A DNA stretch of 64,000 nucleotides from Strongylocentrotus droebachiensis (taxonomy: Eukaryota; Echinodermata; Echinoidea; Camarodonta; Strongylocentrotidae). Of this stretch, positions 1-12,700 are shown piece after piece. The notes below the pieces were generated by a model that saw only the letters and a program-made list of their open reading frames with translations, ran no database searches and was not told where the DNA came from. Position 1 is the stretch's first letter; every line of letters begins with the position of its first letter. The stretch lies in NCBI GenBank assembly GCA_035222895.1, contig JAVYIG010000112.1, forward strand, positions 595,501 through 659,500. Reading direction: 5' to 3'. Made by a program: the position numbers and the translations under genes.

Positions 1-343
1 TGGTTGAAAGACTGAACTCAAAGGTTCTCAAGTTCAAACTGAGACAGAAATTTATTTCAGTAAAGGAAGGAACCATCTTCCTAAAGTTAAAACAAGCAAA
101 TATTTTGATTAAACTCAGTTTTTTTCCTTCACTTTGAACTGTTGATATTTCATAGGATAATGATAATAACAAAAATACCGATCATTTTTTAAATTTTTGA
201 AATCGCATGTTTAGCTTATAAAGAAATGATGCAAGGTATTACTGTTATGTTTTGTATTTATAAATTGTGTACTTTTCCACTGAAAATTTGTGTAAGTTTG
301 TTGCAAACTTTTAAGAATGAGAATGAATGAATGAATGAATGAA

Positions 344-551
344 TGGTGGTTATTTTACCTGACCGCTAAGAAAGCATAAATGCTTGTAAGTAAGCAACCA
401 GACGGCCGACGGCTTTCTTTAGGTCCTCTCCGAGGGACCTGGTAATGAGGATTAATGCCTTACCAAAGGGCACTAGCACATCGCTTTGGTTTCGAACCCG
501 GGTCACCGGATTACGAGACCACTGCTCTACCGACTGAGCTATCGCGCCTCC
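344..551 (-). repeat. tRNA-derived SINE (family A), copy 1
   Basis: Read on the minus strand, the 5' end is a tRNA-like head with a Pol III A box (TAGCTCAGTCGG) and B box (GGGTTCGAAACC). The anticodon-loop region TCTCGTAA resembles tRNA-Thr(CGT). A tRNA-unrelated body follows and the element ends in a GAAT/CATT simple repeat at about 317-344. Close copies lie at 32175-32380 and 41767-41969, and a diverged one at 37141-37347. The arrangement recalls the tRNA-like SURF1 repeats described from sea urchins; the family name is an inference. Confidence 0.85.
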
Positions 552-1215
552 CCTAAGAAGCATCAAGCATCAAGAGGTATAAACTACCCTCCCCCCCCCA
601 CTGTTTATTGATAAGAACTCTACAAGAACATTAGCTGTCACCCTGTACATGATTTACCTACAAAGATCTCAAATTATCACCCATGACTTCCCAAGCGAGG
701 TCTTGAAAATCTTCCAAGAATATAATGAACTGATCGATGATCAATCTTCAACATGTCCAGCCTTGCATCAGTGATTATCTGTCTTGTCCAGAATTTGGGG
801 TGGAGTGCTTCCACATGATTGTCATTGTCATTGACCTTACCTTTTCATCCAAAGGTCACCTTTCATTGTGAGGTTGGGTCATATTACATTGGGGTCACGT
901 TACAGTTGAATTTGTCCAGATTGGGAGGTGCTATGGTGCAACTAAACCTGGATTTTGGGAGGAAAATTGAATAGAAAGTAGAAGAAAAATAGGTGTGACT
1001 GCATCTAAAATATACCTCCACCAACATCCAAATTAATATAGATTAAATTGCGCATTACTTGAATGTGCATGTAATGATCACAAATGCATAATCACTCCTT
1101 TTTTGAAGATATGAGAATATTACAATATTTTATTTAAAATAAAGATTTTAATACAACAATTAGAGAAATAAAAGAATCGATAACAGCCAAGGCAAAGTAA
1201 CTTAGTCACGGGCAA

Positions 1216-1440
1216 AGAGAAATACAGAGAGAGAGGGAGAGAGAGAGAGAGAGAGAGAGAGAAGAGAGGAAAAAGAGAATGAGAGGTGAAGAGAAAGATA
1301 GAAGTAGAGATACTGTAGAGAAGAAAAAGAGAGAGAGAGAAAGAAAAAGAGAGAGAGAGAGAGAGAGAGGTAAAGAGAATGAAAAAGAGAGAAAGAGAGA
1401 GAGTTAAAGAGAATGAGACGTGGAGAGAGAAAGAGAGAGG
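1216..1440. repeat. GA-rich microsatellite
   Basis: Interrupted (GA)n/(GAAA)n tract. Open frames across it on either strand are low-complexity Ser/Leu or Arg/Glu runs and not genes. Confidence 0.9.
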
Positions 1441-2803
1441 CAGAAAGATCAGATACAGGACCTACCCCCCAACCCCCTCCCACCTAACAATTTTTTGTAT
1501 TAAGTACTATTTCACTTGGTGTTTTTTATATTCTACATGTTGCCACCATTATTACATTTTGGACCGATATCACATAATTTCTCATCATTTCTCTTTTTGA
1601 AAAGTTAACTAAACACCTTTGAGGTTGATTAGGGTTGGCCTGGTAATCTCCCTCAATAATACAACATCCTAATGCAGCCCCATCCAATAGGCTGTCTCAC
1701 ATCCACTTGAATAATTAAGAAGTTTATCACCCGACGTGGCCCCAGACATAAAACTCATCAATCCTTGTCTTCATGAATAAGAGAGAAATGTCAGAAATGT
1801 TAGCAATGTTGCCTGGCTAACAGCTTGCTTCAAGGAGTGATATGTAATGTGTCAAGAAAAGCAGTAATAAGGTAGCATGGAAGTTACCCAGACACTGACA
1901 AGTAAAACCTCCAAATTGTCCAGACACACGAGACACTGAGACAGGAGCCCTGTCGTCATCAGCTCGAGTTTGCCAAATAACCCGCTATTTTAACTATCGC
2001 AAATTGTCCAGCTAATTTGCATCTTCATCAACCTGCAGTTGCAATTAGCGGCATATTTGGTCGAGAAAATATCCAGAGAAATATTGGTCTTGTTTCGTAA
2101 ATATCCAGCTATTTGGGAAATAGTGGGCTAATTTGTGCCCGTCCGAGGTAGTTTGTGATGAGCATATCTGTTTGGTGAAGGCGCAATTTCGAGCTTCGGG
2201 ATAATATCCAGAGTCTGAAAATGGCAGGTTATTGAAAACTGATGAAAACGAGCTGATGAAAACAGGCCTATGGTGCTACTTTTGTGACTCATTACATCTC
2301 GTGCTCGGAGGTCGGAGGAAGGGCTTCAAGGTGAGATATAATGAAATGAGTTTATTGCCCTTACGGCTGTGAGTCAAGCCAGATATCAACAGACTCTGAT
2401 TGCCCTGAATAGACCATATTCCTAATGTAATCAAATTTAATTAAATTTATTTCACAAATATTTGTTAAATGACTTATTACTAACTATTATAATTATATTA
2501 ACCTGTTACAATTAATTGTATTTTAATAGTCAGAATGCAAATTGCATATATTACATGTTGTTAGGTGGGGCAAGCCATGTTTGTCCTACCTTCTGATTTC
2601 TGACTATTGAGATTACAATTATTCATAACAGGTGATAGCATTTGTTTTTAATCAAGGCGCTTTATAAAGGCACATGCACAAAGTTGGTTACATTACAAAA
2701 ATGGCTAATTATAACAAACTGTTAGATCTTAATCAATAAAATGTATGTTTGGAGGAAGATGTCAAAAGTAAAAATATCTTTTTTTCCAGTTTATAGTGGT
2801 AGG

Positions 2804-3244
2804 CAGGGGCGTAAATCCGGGGGGGGGGGATGGGGGGGCTGCATCCCCCCCTGGCTTGAAGTAGGGGGGGGGGGATGGCCTGTTTAAACATCCCCCCCTG
2901 ATATCATCCCCCCCTGAAAAAAAATGCTTATTCAGCGGTTGGCTGAGTCGTTGCGATTTTTGTGGAGACCAAAAAAAAAAAAAAAAAGTGTCCTCTTACC
3001 CCCCCCCCCCGCTTATTGAGCGGTCGGCTGAGTCGTTGCGAAGTGTCCTCTTACCCCCCCCCCCCCCCGCTTATTCTTATTCAGCGGTCGGCTGAGTCGT
3101 TGCGAAATTTTCGACCCGATTTATAAATGTTAAAACCCCCCCCCCCCCCCCCTTGAAAAAATCCTGCGTATGCGCCTGGCGTGTAGTATGTAATGGCTAT
3201 CGCCGATCATCCCCCCCACTCCTCGGTACGGATTTACGCCCCTG
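2804..3244. mobile_element. Non-autonomous hAT-type element (MITE), 441 bp
   Basis: Terminal inverted repeats start CAGGGGCGTAAATCCG at 2804 and end CGGATTTACGCCCCTG at 3244. They are flanked by an exact 8-bp duplication GTGGTAGG (2796-2803 and 3245-3252). CAGGGG ends and 8-bp duplications are typical of hAT elements. The interior is C/G homopolymer-rich and carries three copies of a unit containing GGCTGAGTCGTTGCG (about 2927, 3011 and 3069). There is no transposase frame. Confidence 0.85.
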
Positions 3245-4189
3245 GTGGTAGGTATTCCAATAAAACACTTGCAGTCATTAGTAATGCGTAATACTCAGTA
3301 GAAAGAGCAACAGTTTGTGTCCATCATAATTATAATCACCATAATGCTTAATTAAAAGTATTAAAATACTTTAGCGGCAGCCTGATGTCCAAAGTAAAAT
3401 TTAATTTTTCCTTCTATGGTGTGTAATTTTTCCACTATATCAGTAATGTAAATTAGTCCGTACATGTAAATAAACAAATCTTTTCGTGATTATTAGCTCC
3501 ATGATAAGATCTAAATGGAGATATTACTTTGATACTGAATGAAATTAAAAAAGAGAATCAAAACAAGGAGTTTAGATAGAGCTTAATAGACATAAAAGAA
3601 AAAAAAACAAATGAAAAAACAACAGCCTACATTTGAACTCTTCAGTATAAATTCCTTTCACAATTCTAGATGAATTTTGCACCAAAAAAAACAAACTATT
3701 CAGCAAATATACAAAACAAAGGAGCTGAATAAATATTGGTAGCAATTAAAGACAGATATTCTGGGAAATATACTTTCATAAAATCAGGGCTGTCTCATGC
3801 TGTTTGCATACCAATCAATATTTTTGTCTTCAGTAGCAGTGAAAATTCAGTTGTTGCTATGCAGAGAGAGATAATGAAATTAGTGAAATTGAATTAGATT
3901 TTCAATCTCATCCATCAACGAGCAGGAATCAATTGTTTGATTTAATTCATAACTCCTGGCATTGATGCATGTGGGTTGTAATTCACATTATCTTGAAAAT
4001 CAATTAGATAGATAGAAAAAGAAAAATCAGTATTTGCTATTCTCCAAGGATAGTAAAGAATCTCAAATTGAAGTATGACAGACTCTGATATATTGATCAA
4101 CAATTCCCAAATGACTTTGAAGAGAAAGATATCTAATTAACTGGGAGTAAGCAAGGAGAGACTTTTAAAAAGGATGTTTGTGTGGTTAT

Positions 4190-4263
4190 ACTTTGAGAAA
4201 GAGACGGAGAGAGAGGAAGGGAGGGAGTGAGAGAAAGAGAAAGAGAGAGAAAGAGAGAGTAAA

Positions 4264-4309
<46 letters not shown>

Positions 4310-4690
4310 TGAGTGAAAGAGAGAGAGAGAGAGAGAGAGAGAAAGAGCGAGCAAGAGAGACCTTGGGATGATGAAGAGAAGGTAAGAATGAATGGTAGAT
4401 TGGAGTGGGAGAAACAGAGAATGAGAGTGAGGGGGTGGGCTTGTAGATGCAGCAAAAACTTTGGGGATGAAGAAAATGAAAGGAGAAAGAAGAAGAAGAA
4501 AACAGGGTGTGTGAGAGAAAGAGCTTGATAGATGGAGAGGAAAATAACAGGGGAAAAGGAAAATAGGAGAAGGGGAGAAATAAGAGAGAGTGAGGGTGAG
4601 AGTGGAAGCCAAGAGAGAAAGAGAGAGAGAGATAGAGAGAAGGAGAGAGAGAGATAGAGAGAGAGAGAAAGAGAGCAAGAGAACAAAAAA
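4190..4690. repeat. GA-rich microsatellite, about 500 bp
   Basis: Long imperfect (GA)n tract broken by a non-repetitive island at about 4370-4520. The roughly 190-aa Ser/Leu frames on the minus strand are products of the repeat. Confidence 0.9.
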
Positions 4691-5740
4691 GGTGGGGGGG
4701 GGGGTAGACATAGACAGAGAGATTCAATTACAGTTAATAATTGAAGTTTTATCATACCTACACAGAGTTTGATGAATGCTAAGCTTTCTTTAAAAAGTTT
4801 GTCAATCAGAAAAAATTACAATTGATTAAATCTTCATCCATTAACAAAATCTTTTGTCTCTTATCAATAGCCACATACTCTGGACAATTGTATGACCATA
4901 GGTTGACCCTTCCATGGATTCTAATGAAATCAATATTATCTTTGTGACTAGAAGGTCATTTTCACCACATCCATGACCTTGCTTAATACATTGTGATCTG
5001 CAGAGCACTGATCAATGCTTTGACCGTTATATCTAACTTGACCACTACTTTGACCTCATCCCTTTTGTGACCTACATTCATTCATTGATAACATGTCTAT
5101 AGCTACCCTTGTGGTTCAAGCACTCAAGCTTGATTCACTATGAGCAGAGCCATCCATATAAATATATGGCTCTGACTAGGAGGGATCAACAGCGCCCTCT
5201 TTGGTGGTTTTGATCACTATCTTTAGCAAAACTTTGCATAATTTATGCTTGTTATTAAAGCCTATCTGCACTAGTTTGGCCAGGGGGATTAGACCTTCCT
5301 GCATGGTCACTGGCAGGTGGTTATCTCATCAAATCAGCTCTAAATTAACATAAGAAAAAGGGGACCATGGGGGATCAACGGGTACCGCTTAGGCATTGTT
5401 GGCTGTTTAGAGGGTGAAAGTGCATGTAGCTACAAGTAGTGCAGTCCTGCTTAAAAGAACAATTTTATACTGTGAAAAATACCTTTGTAAACGGTCTCAA
5501 AACGCTTACAAAAAGGTGAGAAAGAAGCGAAACATGCAGGAAAGCTGCAGGAAACTGTAACTGAATAAGTACAAATATAAATTTATTAATAATATTACAT
5601 ATCGGTACATGTAGATGTATTTTCAGGGCAGTTGTGAAATATTCAACTGTATCAGCGTGACCTAAATGGTTTGAGGTATTGAACAGATGAACTATGCCTG
5701 GGCAAGTACTACACAAGTATGCTAAATATCCCCCCCCCCC

Positions 5741-5772
<32 letters not shown>

Positions 5773-6419
5773 ATGCTTGATGCTGTTATCTGTATTACAT
5801 ATTTTTCAAAAAGACATTTACACTTACATGTATGAGAAGAAAATGACAATGGAAATCACTTCCAGTGCACTAACTTGAAAGGGAAAAAAAAAAAAAAAGT
5901 AAACAAGTTGCTATGAAGGGCAATCCAAATCCTGTATTGAGTTATTTGTATGAAAGTAGAAAAATAAGAGAAACAGAATGGCAAAAGTTTGAACAAAATG
6001 GGACTTACTGTATAGTAAGAAAGTTACGAATGTTTAAAATATGAGATCCCTATAGCTATGTGAATCTCAAATTTGCAATTTTGTCAGTAGAATGTGACGT
6101 AGTATACAGACAACCCTCCTGTTTGCGGTGCACAAAATTATCCATAAATCCCCCCTCCCGCCAAGTGCCTTATCCCTTAATATAGGGCAGTACTCAAAAT
6201 ATATTATGGAGAGTATATGGTTATAGGTCCTCTAAAAAGAAAAGACCCTCCAGAGTCATACATTATGACTCATTAATTTCTGTAGTTGGAGCAAATGGGA
6301 TGGTTGGCTGGCGCAACATCACAGAGTCATTATTGATATAGGCCAATTTGAACTTTCAAAAATTCACAACTTTATTATATGCCCTTTGCAAAATTGGAAC
6401 TTGGAAGGAGTATAAACTG

Positions 6420-6600
6420 ATGTATGCAAAGCACAGAGTCCCTTGTGGCCGGGTTCCAGGGCTTGCACAAGGGCTCTAGGGTTCCAAGATGCACTTTGGT
6501 ACAATCTGAATCACATTTTGAAGTATTTTAAAACAAATTTTGGGACCAATTTTTTCATAAAGTAATATTCAGGTTGAGAAGGAATAACTTGTTGCTGATT
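6420..6600 (+). repeat. Dispersed repeat, copy 1 (second copy at about 28950-29130)
   Basis: The sequence around GCCGGGTTCCAGGG, followed by a CCAAGATGC segment and a CAATCTGA segment, recurs in diverged form at 28950-29130. No coding content or clear ends are seen. Confidence 0.5.
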
Positions 6601-6732
6601 TTCAAACCTTTACAGTCAAAATTCAAACCTGTCTCTGTTACATGGTCCTTTAGAACCACCTGATACTACCTTTTATAGAAATGGAAATGGTAAAAACTTA
6701 CAAGATTGATGCAAGAGTGTGACTTGCTGAAT

Positions 6733-9700
6733 TCATAATTTGCTCTTGAAGTCATCATAGGAGCCTTTCCTTCCTTGGCCGTCAGCGAATCGTCCGGCTC
6801 CTCTCACCGACTCCTTAGCAAGGACACCAACACCTGATCCACATGGCAGATAGCAGAGTGAATATGGGGAATATATGGTAGGGAGACAGGGGATGGTTAC
6901 TTCAAAATAATAATAGTTACATTTTTATAGTGCTCAATAAATGTACTACAATTCTAAGCTTTTTACGTGCACTGTGGACAAAACTTGGAGCAGATGATCA
7001 TTTAATCGATAAACTCACTTATTATGAAATTTACAATCCTCTCCCACTCTAGACTGTCACACCTATGCCTCAATATTGTTGTTTCTCTTTCTCTCCTTCT
7101 GTAGTTTCTCTCATTTTGAATCTCTCTCTCTCTCTCTCTCTGTTCTTCTCCTTCATATTATTGTACGACTACGACATACATATCGATATGTCATTTTACT
7201 TTGTAAACTCCATGTAATTCAGCTCTTGGAGTGCCATGTGGATATCTTAATAAGTACCATTTCAATTACAATTACAATTAACAGGGTATCAATCCTATCG
7301 ATAGGCTTCGCATCGTGTAACATGTCCTCTCTCACAGACAGAAGAGAAGAGCTCTGTTTAAACTTTGCCTTGTCCCTCTAGTGTAACATCCGTGAGTGGT
7401 TACCTGAAAGTCAGTCTTCAGGAATAAACTGGAGACACAGTAATAGGCTACATTAACCATAAAAATGTCTTGTTGTAGTTAATGCAGGGGTACGCACTGG
7501 CATCGAATAGGGCAGGCATACAAAGTCGGACTCGGATTTTGGCAAGCCTCATACGTGGGGTTTAATGTACGGTAATCCTTTATTTTCTTCATACTCCTTT
7601 CCTATAGAATGCCAGGCAAAGTTTCCTTTGGGTTGATTTTAAAGATAAAGACCAGTTATGGTCATGTGATTGCATTGTGAAACCAACGTTGTGAAATCAA
7701 TCAGAAAAGGTTGATCATCTAGCATAGATGTACTGCAAGGTTCTGGAATCATCAAAATGATAAGAAATTTGGCCCAGTCTTCATAAAGTTACCAGCACTG
7801 TACACAGAAAGATGTATATGGGACTACGCACACGTGCGCGACATGTGTGTTTTTATCTCTCACACACCAATAGATAAACTAATTTACCAAATATATCAAT
7901 TAGTAGGCTGTTTCACAGCAAATTTGTTATCATCATGTATTATTCAAAACATTCTTTCACATGGTTGGTAATAAGAGCTTCCATTTCATTTTTGAAATTG
8001 GGGCGTTTCCAATACTGGTCTTTACCCTTAAACATTCTAGCTACCATAAGCACAAATCATATTTTTCAGGTGAATGGTACACTTCAATGCATACCAGGAC
8101 AGCCGACTGTTCTGGGAAGGAGAGGTAACAGCTGTCTATTATTAGACTCTACACATCTCATCAAATTGGGTTGTGCTTGAAGGGATTGGGTATCTTTGCC
8201 TCAGATTCTTAAAAAAATCTTGGATTTAGCTCATGCTGCAATGATAATTATAAACGTTTAGCCTTAGGTAAGTCAGGAACCACATGACTTTTACAAGCCT
8301 GTCAGATTATCAAGATATTTATGATTGGAAATTGAAATTCCAAAAACCGTTTTCCTAACGTTTTTTATAACACTACAGTCTATTCGGGAAAATGAGTATG
8401 GTAAAACCGGTCACTCAAATTTTTTTACTTTTTTGAGGCATACTTCATGATCATTTTGAAGTGTAATACTTTGGGGCTCATTATACCATATCACAGACAC
8501 TGATAACACATACGGCCATGCATCTCAGATTTAACATTGTTAAAAGATGCCTTTAAGCTGCTTAACTCACCTCTTTCAAACTCATATTGCATGGCCTCTT
8601 TGAACCCCTGACTCTCGTATGCATTGCGTAATGTGGAGTGTCTGTCTCCTAGCATGGCCGTTTGATCTGGGAACGCAGTCAATAGCTTGGCAAGCTTCTT
8701 GGCTTCAGTTAGGGCTATTGTGGCAAATGAGAATCATGACATAAGAACTATATCTATTTATTTATTTATCTTTTTTTATTTTTTTTATGGGTAGCATTGT
8801 CAGTTACAAAAATGATTTCCCACAATGGCCCATGTTGGCCTAAAATAATTATATACAAAAAGTTTGACAATTGAAATTAACCACTTAGTTCTATATACAC
8901 ATACCAAATAAATATTTTAAGACGAACTAAGAATAATCATGAAAATCAGTATTGATTTTATTATTTACGATATAAATCTACGTATCTACCTATTCTACTT
9001 TGCTATTGTTGCACCTCAACATTGCATAACCGAAACCTAAAACACATCGCCAAATTGCTCATACCCCCCCGACCAATGGCGCCCTCCGTGACCCTTGCGT
9101 CCGAGCGCCGCCAACGTAACCTCTTCCTCTTATCACGAGTTCCCTAGGACACACCTTGGTAAAGGCGCTGGGGATGGAGGGAGGGAAAATAGGTAGATAC
9201 GTAGATTTATATCGTAAATAATAAAATCAATACTGATTTTCATGATTTACATCAATAAATCAACGTATCTACCTATTCTACTTTGCTAAAGACCAGCACA
9301 GATTAATGCCGGGTGGTAAAAACCAAGCAAACTCATCAATTTAATGAGAAATAGACGACGAAGCCGCCTTCAGAGAAGCGACCACAAAGGCTCGTTCGCC
9401 CGCGGGCACATCTTTGAGGTAAAAAGCAGTAAAAGAACTTGGAGACTTCCAAAAAGCTGCTTTACAGATATCTTGAACTGAAACTCCGATGAAAAGAGCC
9501 CAAGACGTACTGACACTGTGAGTATCATGGGCACGAGGAGCCCTGCCAGGCGTCAAGGCCTCAGGGCCCGCAGCCTTGATAGCCAAGACTAACCACCTGG
9601 AGATCGTATCCCGAGATGCCGCCGAAAGTGGCTCTCGAGAAACCAGAAAGAGCTGATCCGACTTGCGAAAAGGCTTCGTCTTGTAAAGATACCATTTGAG

Positions 9701-12700
9701 GGCGCGAACGGGACACCACAGTCCGTCCCCGAAGACCGAAGAAAAATCCGACAAGGGATGAAGCACCACTTCCACTGAACCCGACGTGTCAGACTGATTC
9801 TAAGCAATAAAAGAAGCCTTGGGAATCAAACGAACCCCACGTCCTTCCCAGCGGATATGCCCAGGGGCAGCTGAAAGGGTATGAAGTGATCTCCTACGAT
9901 GACCAGAAGTGATTACCATGAGAAAAACCGTCTTGACCGTAGTAAGCAGAAGCGTCGCAGAACACAGCGGTTCGAAGGGAGTGCCAAAACCTTGGGTAAA
10001 CTCCACACTGGCGTCAGAGGTCTGAAGAAGGGTCTCTGAAGGAAGAAAGACTTCAAAAGAGCCGCTAGCTGAGGAGCAGAAGAAACCGAAGATAGCAGAC
10101 CGATAACCACAAATCGTTGACAGAGCTCTCCCCTTGTCATACAAAGGGATCAGAAAGTCAGCAATAGAAGGTAAAGACGCCTCTCTAGGGGCGACGCCCA
10201 CCTCCTCACACCAAGTGTGAAAAGCATCCAACCAGGAGTTGTAAACCCTCCTGGTCGACTCTCGTCTACTCTGGACTAGAAATTGTGCAGCACGTTCGGA
10301 GAAACCTGACGAACGAGCCCTCTTCCCGATAACCGCCAAGCGGTCAGACGGAGGATTTCCGGCCGCTGGTGTAGAATACCAGACAGAGGTTGCGACACCA
10401 GATCCGGATGACACGGCAACGACCACGGAGCCCCCACCAGGAGGGTCAGGAGGTCCTGAAACCACGACCTCGCCGGCCACCAAGGAGCTATGAGCATCAT
10501 CATCGCTTGATCTTCCCTGATCTTCCAGAGCACATGGGGAAACAACGCGAACGGGGGAAAGGCGTAAGCCCTCCATCCCTCCACGGGATCGCAAAAGCGT
10601 CCAGAGCAAAAGCTCCTGGTTCCCGGACTCTCGAGAAAAACGAGGAAAACGATGGTTGAGCGAAGTTGCGAAGAGATCGATGTCGAGAACACCGAACACT
10701 CTCCCCAGTTGCCTGAAGACAGTCGGAGGCAGAGTCCACTCTGAGGGAAGGCACTTGTCTCTGGAGAGAAAGTCCGCTAAGATATTCTCTTCGCCCGGGA
10801 TATGTGATGCAATCGGAAACACCCTCGCCCCCTTGCACCACGCCCAGAGTTGAGAGGCCAACTCGTTCAGAGCCACAGAATGAGTGCCTCCCTGTCTGTT
10901 GATGTACGCCATCACCGATACGTTGTCCGTAAGAATCAGAAACGAACGACCCACCAGACGAGCACGGAAGTGACGAAGCGAAGCAAACACTCCCATGAGT
11001 TCCAACACATAGATGTGGGGCAGAAAGTCCAGATGACTCCAGTCTCCTGAAATCATTGACCCCTGGCAATGACCTCCCCAAACCAACAGCGACGCGTCCG
11101 TGGTGACAGTCACAGAAGGGAGAGGAACTCGGAAGCGTTTGCCCTGAAGGAAGAAGGAACGACGAAGCCAAGGACCTAGAAGACCCTTGATTCTGGACAA
11201 CAGGGGGATCCACTACAAAAGAGAACTCACGCTCGGCTGATAAAACTCCAACAGAAAGAGTTGGAAGGGACTCATCAATAGTCGACAATCTGGAAGCATG
11301 TCGACTAGACTGGAGAGAAACCCTAGCCACTGAAGCCAACACTCGGCTTTCACCCGACGTGCACATCTCAGAGACCGAGCAGTCCTGACTATCGTCTCGA
11401 CCCTGTCGAGCCTGGGACGAGCCAGCTGATGACGAATGTCCAGCTGAGCACCTAGGTAAGACGGCGTGCGAGTCGGAACGAATCCTGATTTCTCCCAAAT
11501 TATGAGAAATCCGAGAACTTGAGTCGTGCTGATCAGAATCTGCACATGATCCAACAGCATGACTGACGCCACGACTCTCGTGAAAATCCGAGGAGCAGGG
11601 CGCAAACCGAACAGGAGCGCTCTGTAACGGTAGAATTTGCCCAGGAAAGCAAAACCCCACAAGATCCCGCGACCGCGGATGTATCGGCACATGAAAATAA
11701 GCGTCGCGAAGATCCAAAGAAACCGCGACGTCTGCGGGATTCAATGAAGAAAGGATGGTTGCCAGATGAACCATTCGGAAATGAACCTTTCCCAAAAGAA
11801 GGTTAAACCGCTTCATGTTGAGAATCATTCTTAAAGAACCCGAGCACTTGGGAATTACGAACACCGGCGACAAACAAAGACACGGGTGATCGTCTACTTC
11901 CTCTATTGCCCCCTTCTCTAACAGAGACACGAATTCGGAGGAAATGTGACTCTGAAAAAGAGGGGACATGATCTAAGAGCGGCTCCGGAGGACGCCATTC
12001 GGAAGAGGTTCCACAAAATCTACGAAGAACCCTTCTCGTACCACCGACAGAACAAATGCGTCGCTGGTGATCTTCTCCCACGCCGGGAAAAATCTCCGGA
12101 GCCGCCCGCCGACCTAAGACCCAAACACTCGGGGGAAGCCATCATCTAGAGAATGACTTCCCACCACCACGAAAGGGAGTCCGGGAAATAGAAGAATCAC
12201 GGTAAGAAGAACCTCGAGACGAAGGACGACCACGATCCTGGTATTCCTCCTCGGCCGGGTACCAGTCCTGAGGGCGGACCTTAGACTGGCCGACGTTCTT
12301 ACGAAAAGAACCCGAAAACTTCAAACTTTTCTTACGAGGTCTGGAGGAAGGAACCGGTTCTTGGACATCACGAAAAGCAACGGACAGGTCTCGAGCCTGC
12401 TTCTCACCATCAATCTCGGCTTGCAGTAGAGTAGTGAAACTAACTCCACAAAGGTGGGGGCTGGCCACTGGAATCTGCGGAAGCAGTCCTGGAATTTGAT
12501 GCGGTCGAATGCCCAAAAAAGTGAGCACAGCCTCCCGACGATACTTCCCGATGGAATACGAAGTCACCGCAAGCCGTGAGAAAAGATCAAACAACAAATT
12601 GATACTTTTATCAAAAGGACCACGAGTCCCAAACTTCTTCCCCAAACGACTGGCCACCGCCACAAGTTTGGGAGAAACCCGTTTAGGACACAAATACAAA

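Larger units (their letters stand above)
1..6732. other. Non-coding flank with repeats, 3' of the crotonase gene
   Basis: I see no exon here that I can support. The stretch holds a SINE, two long GA-rich microsatellites, a hAT-type MITE and homopolymer runs (C/A near 5733-5770). A TTTATT at 6371-6376, read on the minus strand as AATAAA, is a plausible polyadenylation signal for the minus-strand gene whose stop codon is at 6733. Confidence 0.5.

Noticed and set aside
479..551. A tRNA gene on the minus strand
   Set aside because: A and B boxes are present, but the acceptor stem does not pair, and the same head recurs with the same body at three other places: a SINE, not a tRNA gene.
4133..4772. 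190-codon Ser/Leu frames and similar ones at 1202-1600, 33939-34411, 36550-36852 and 48946-49371
   Set aside because: Products of GA/CT microsatellites. Only the part at 49149-48984 is a real TUBGCP5 exon.
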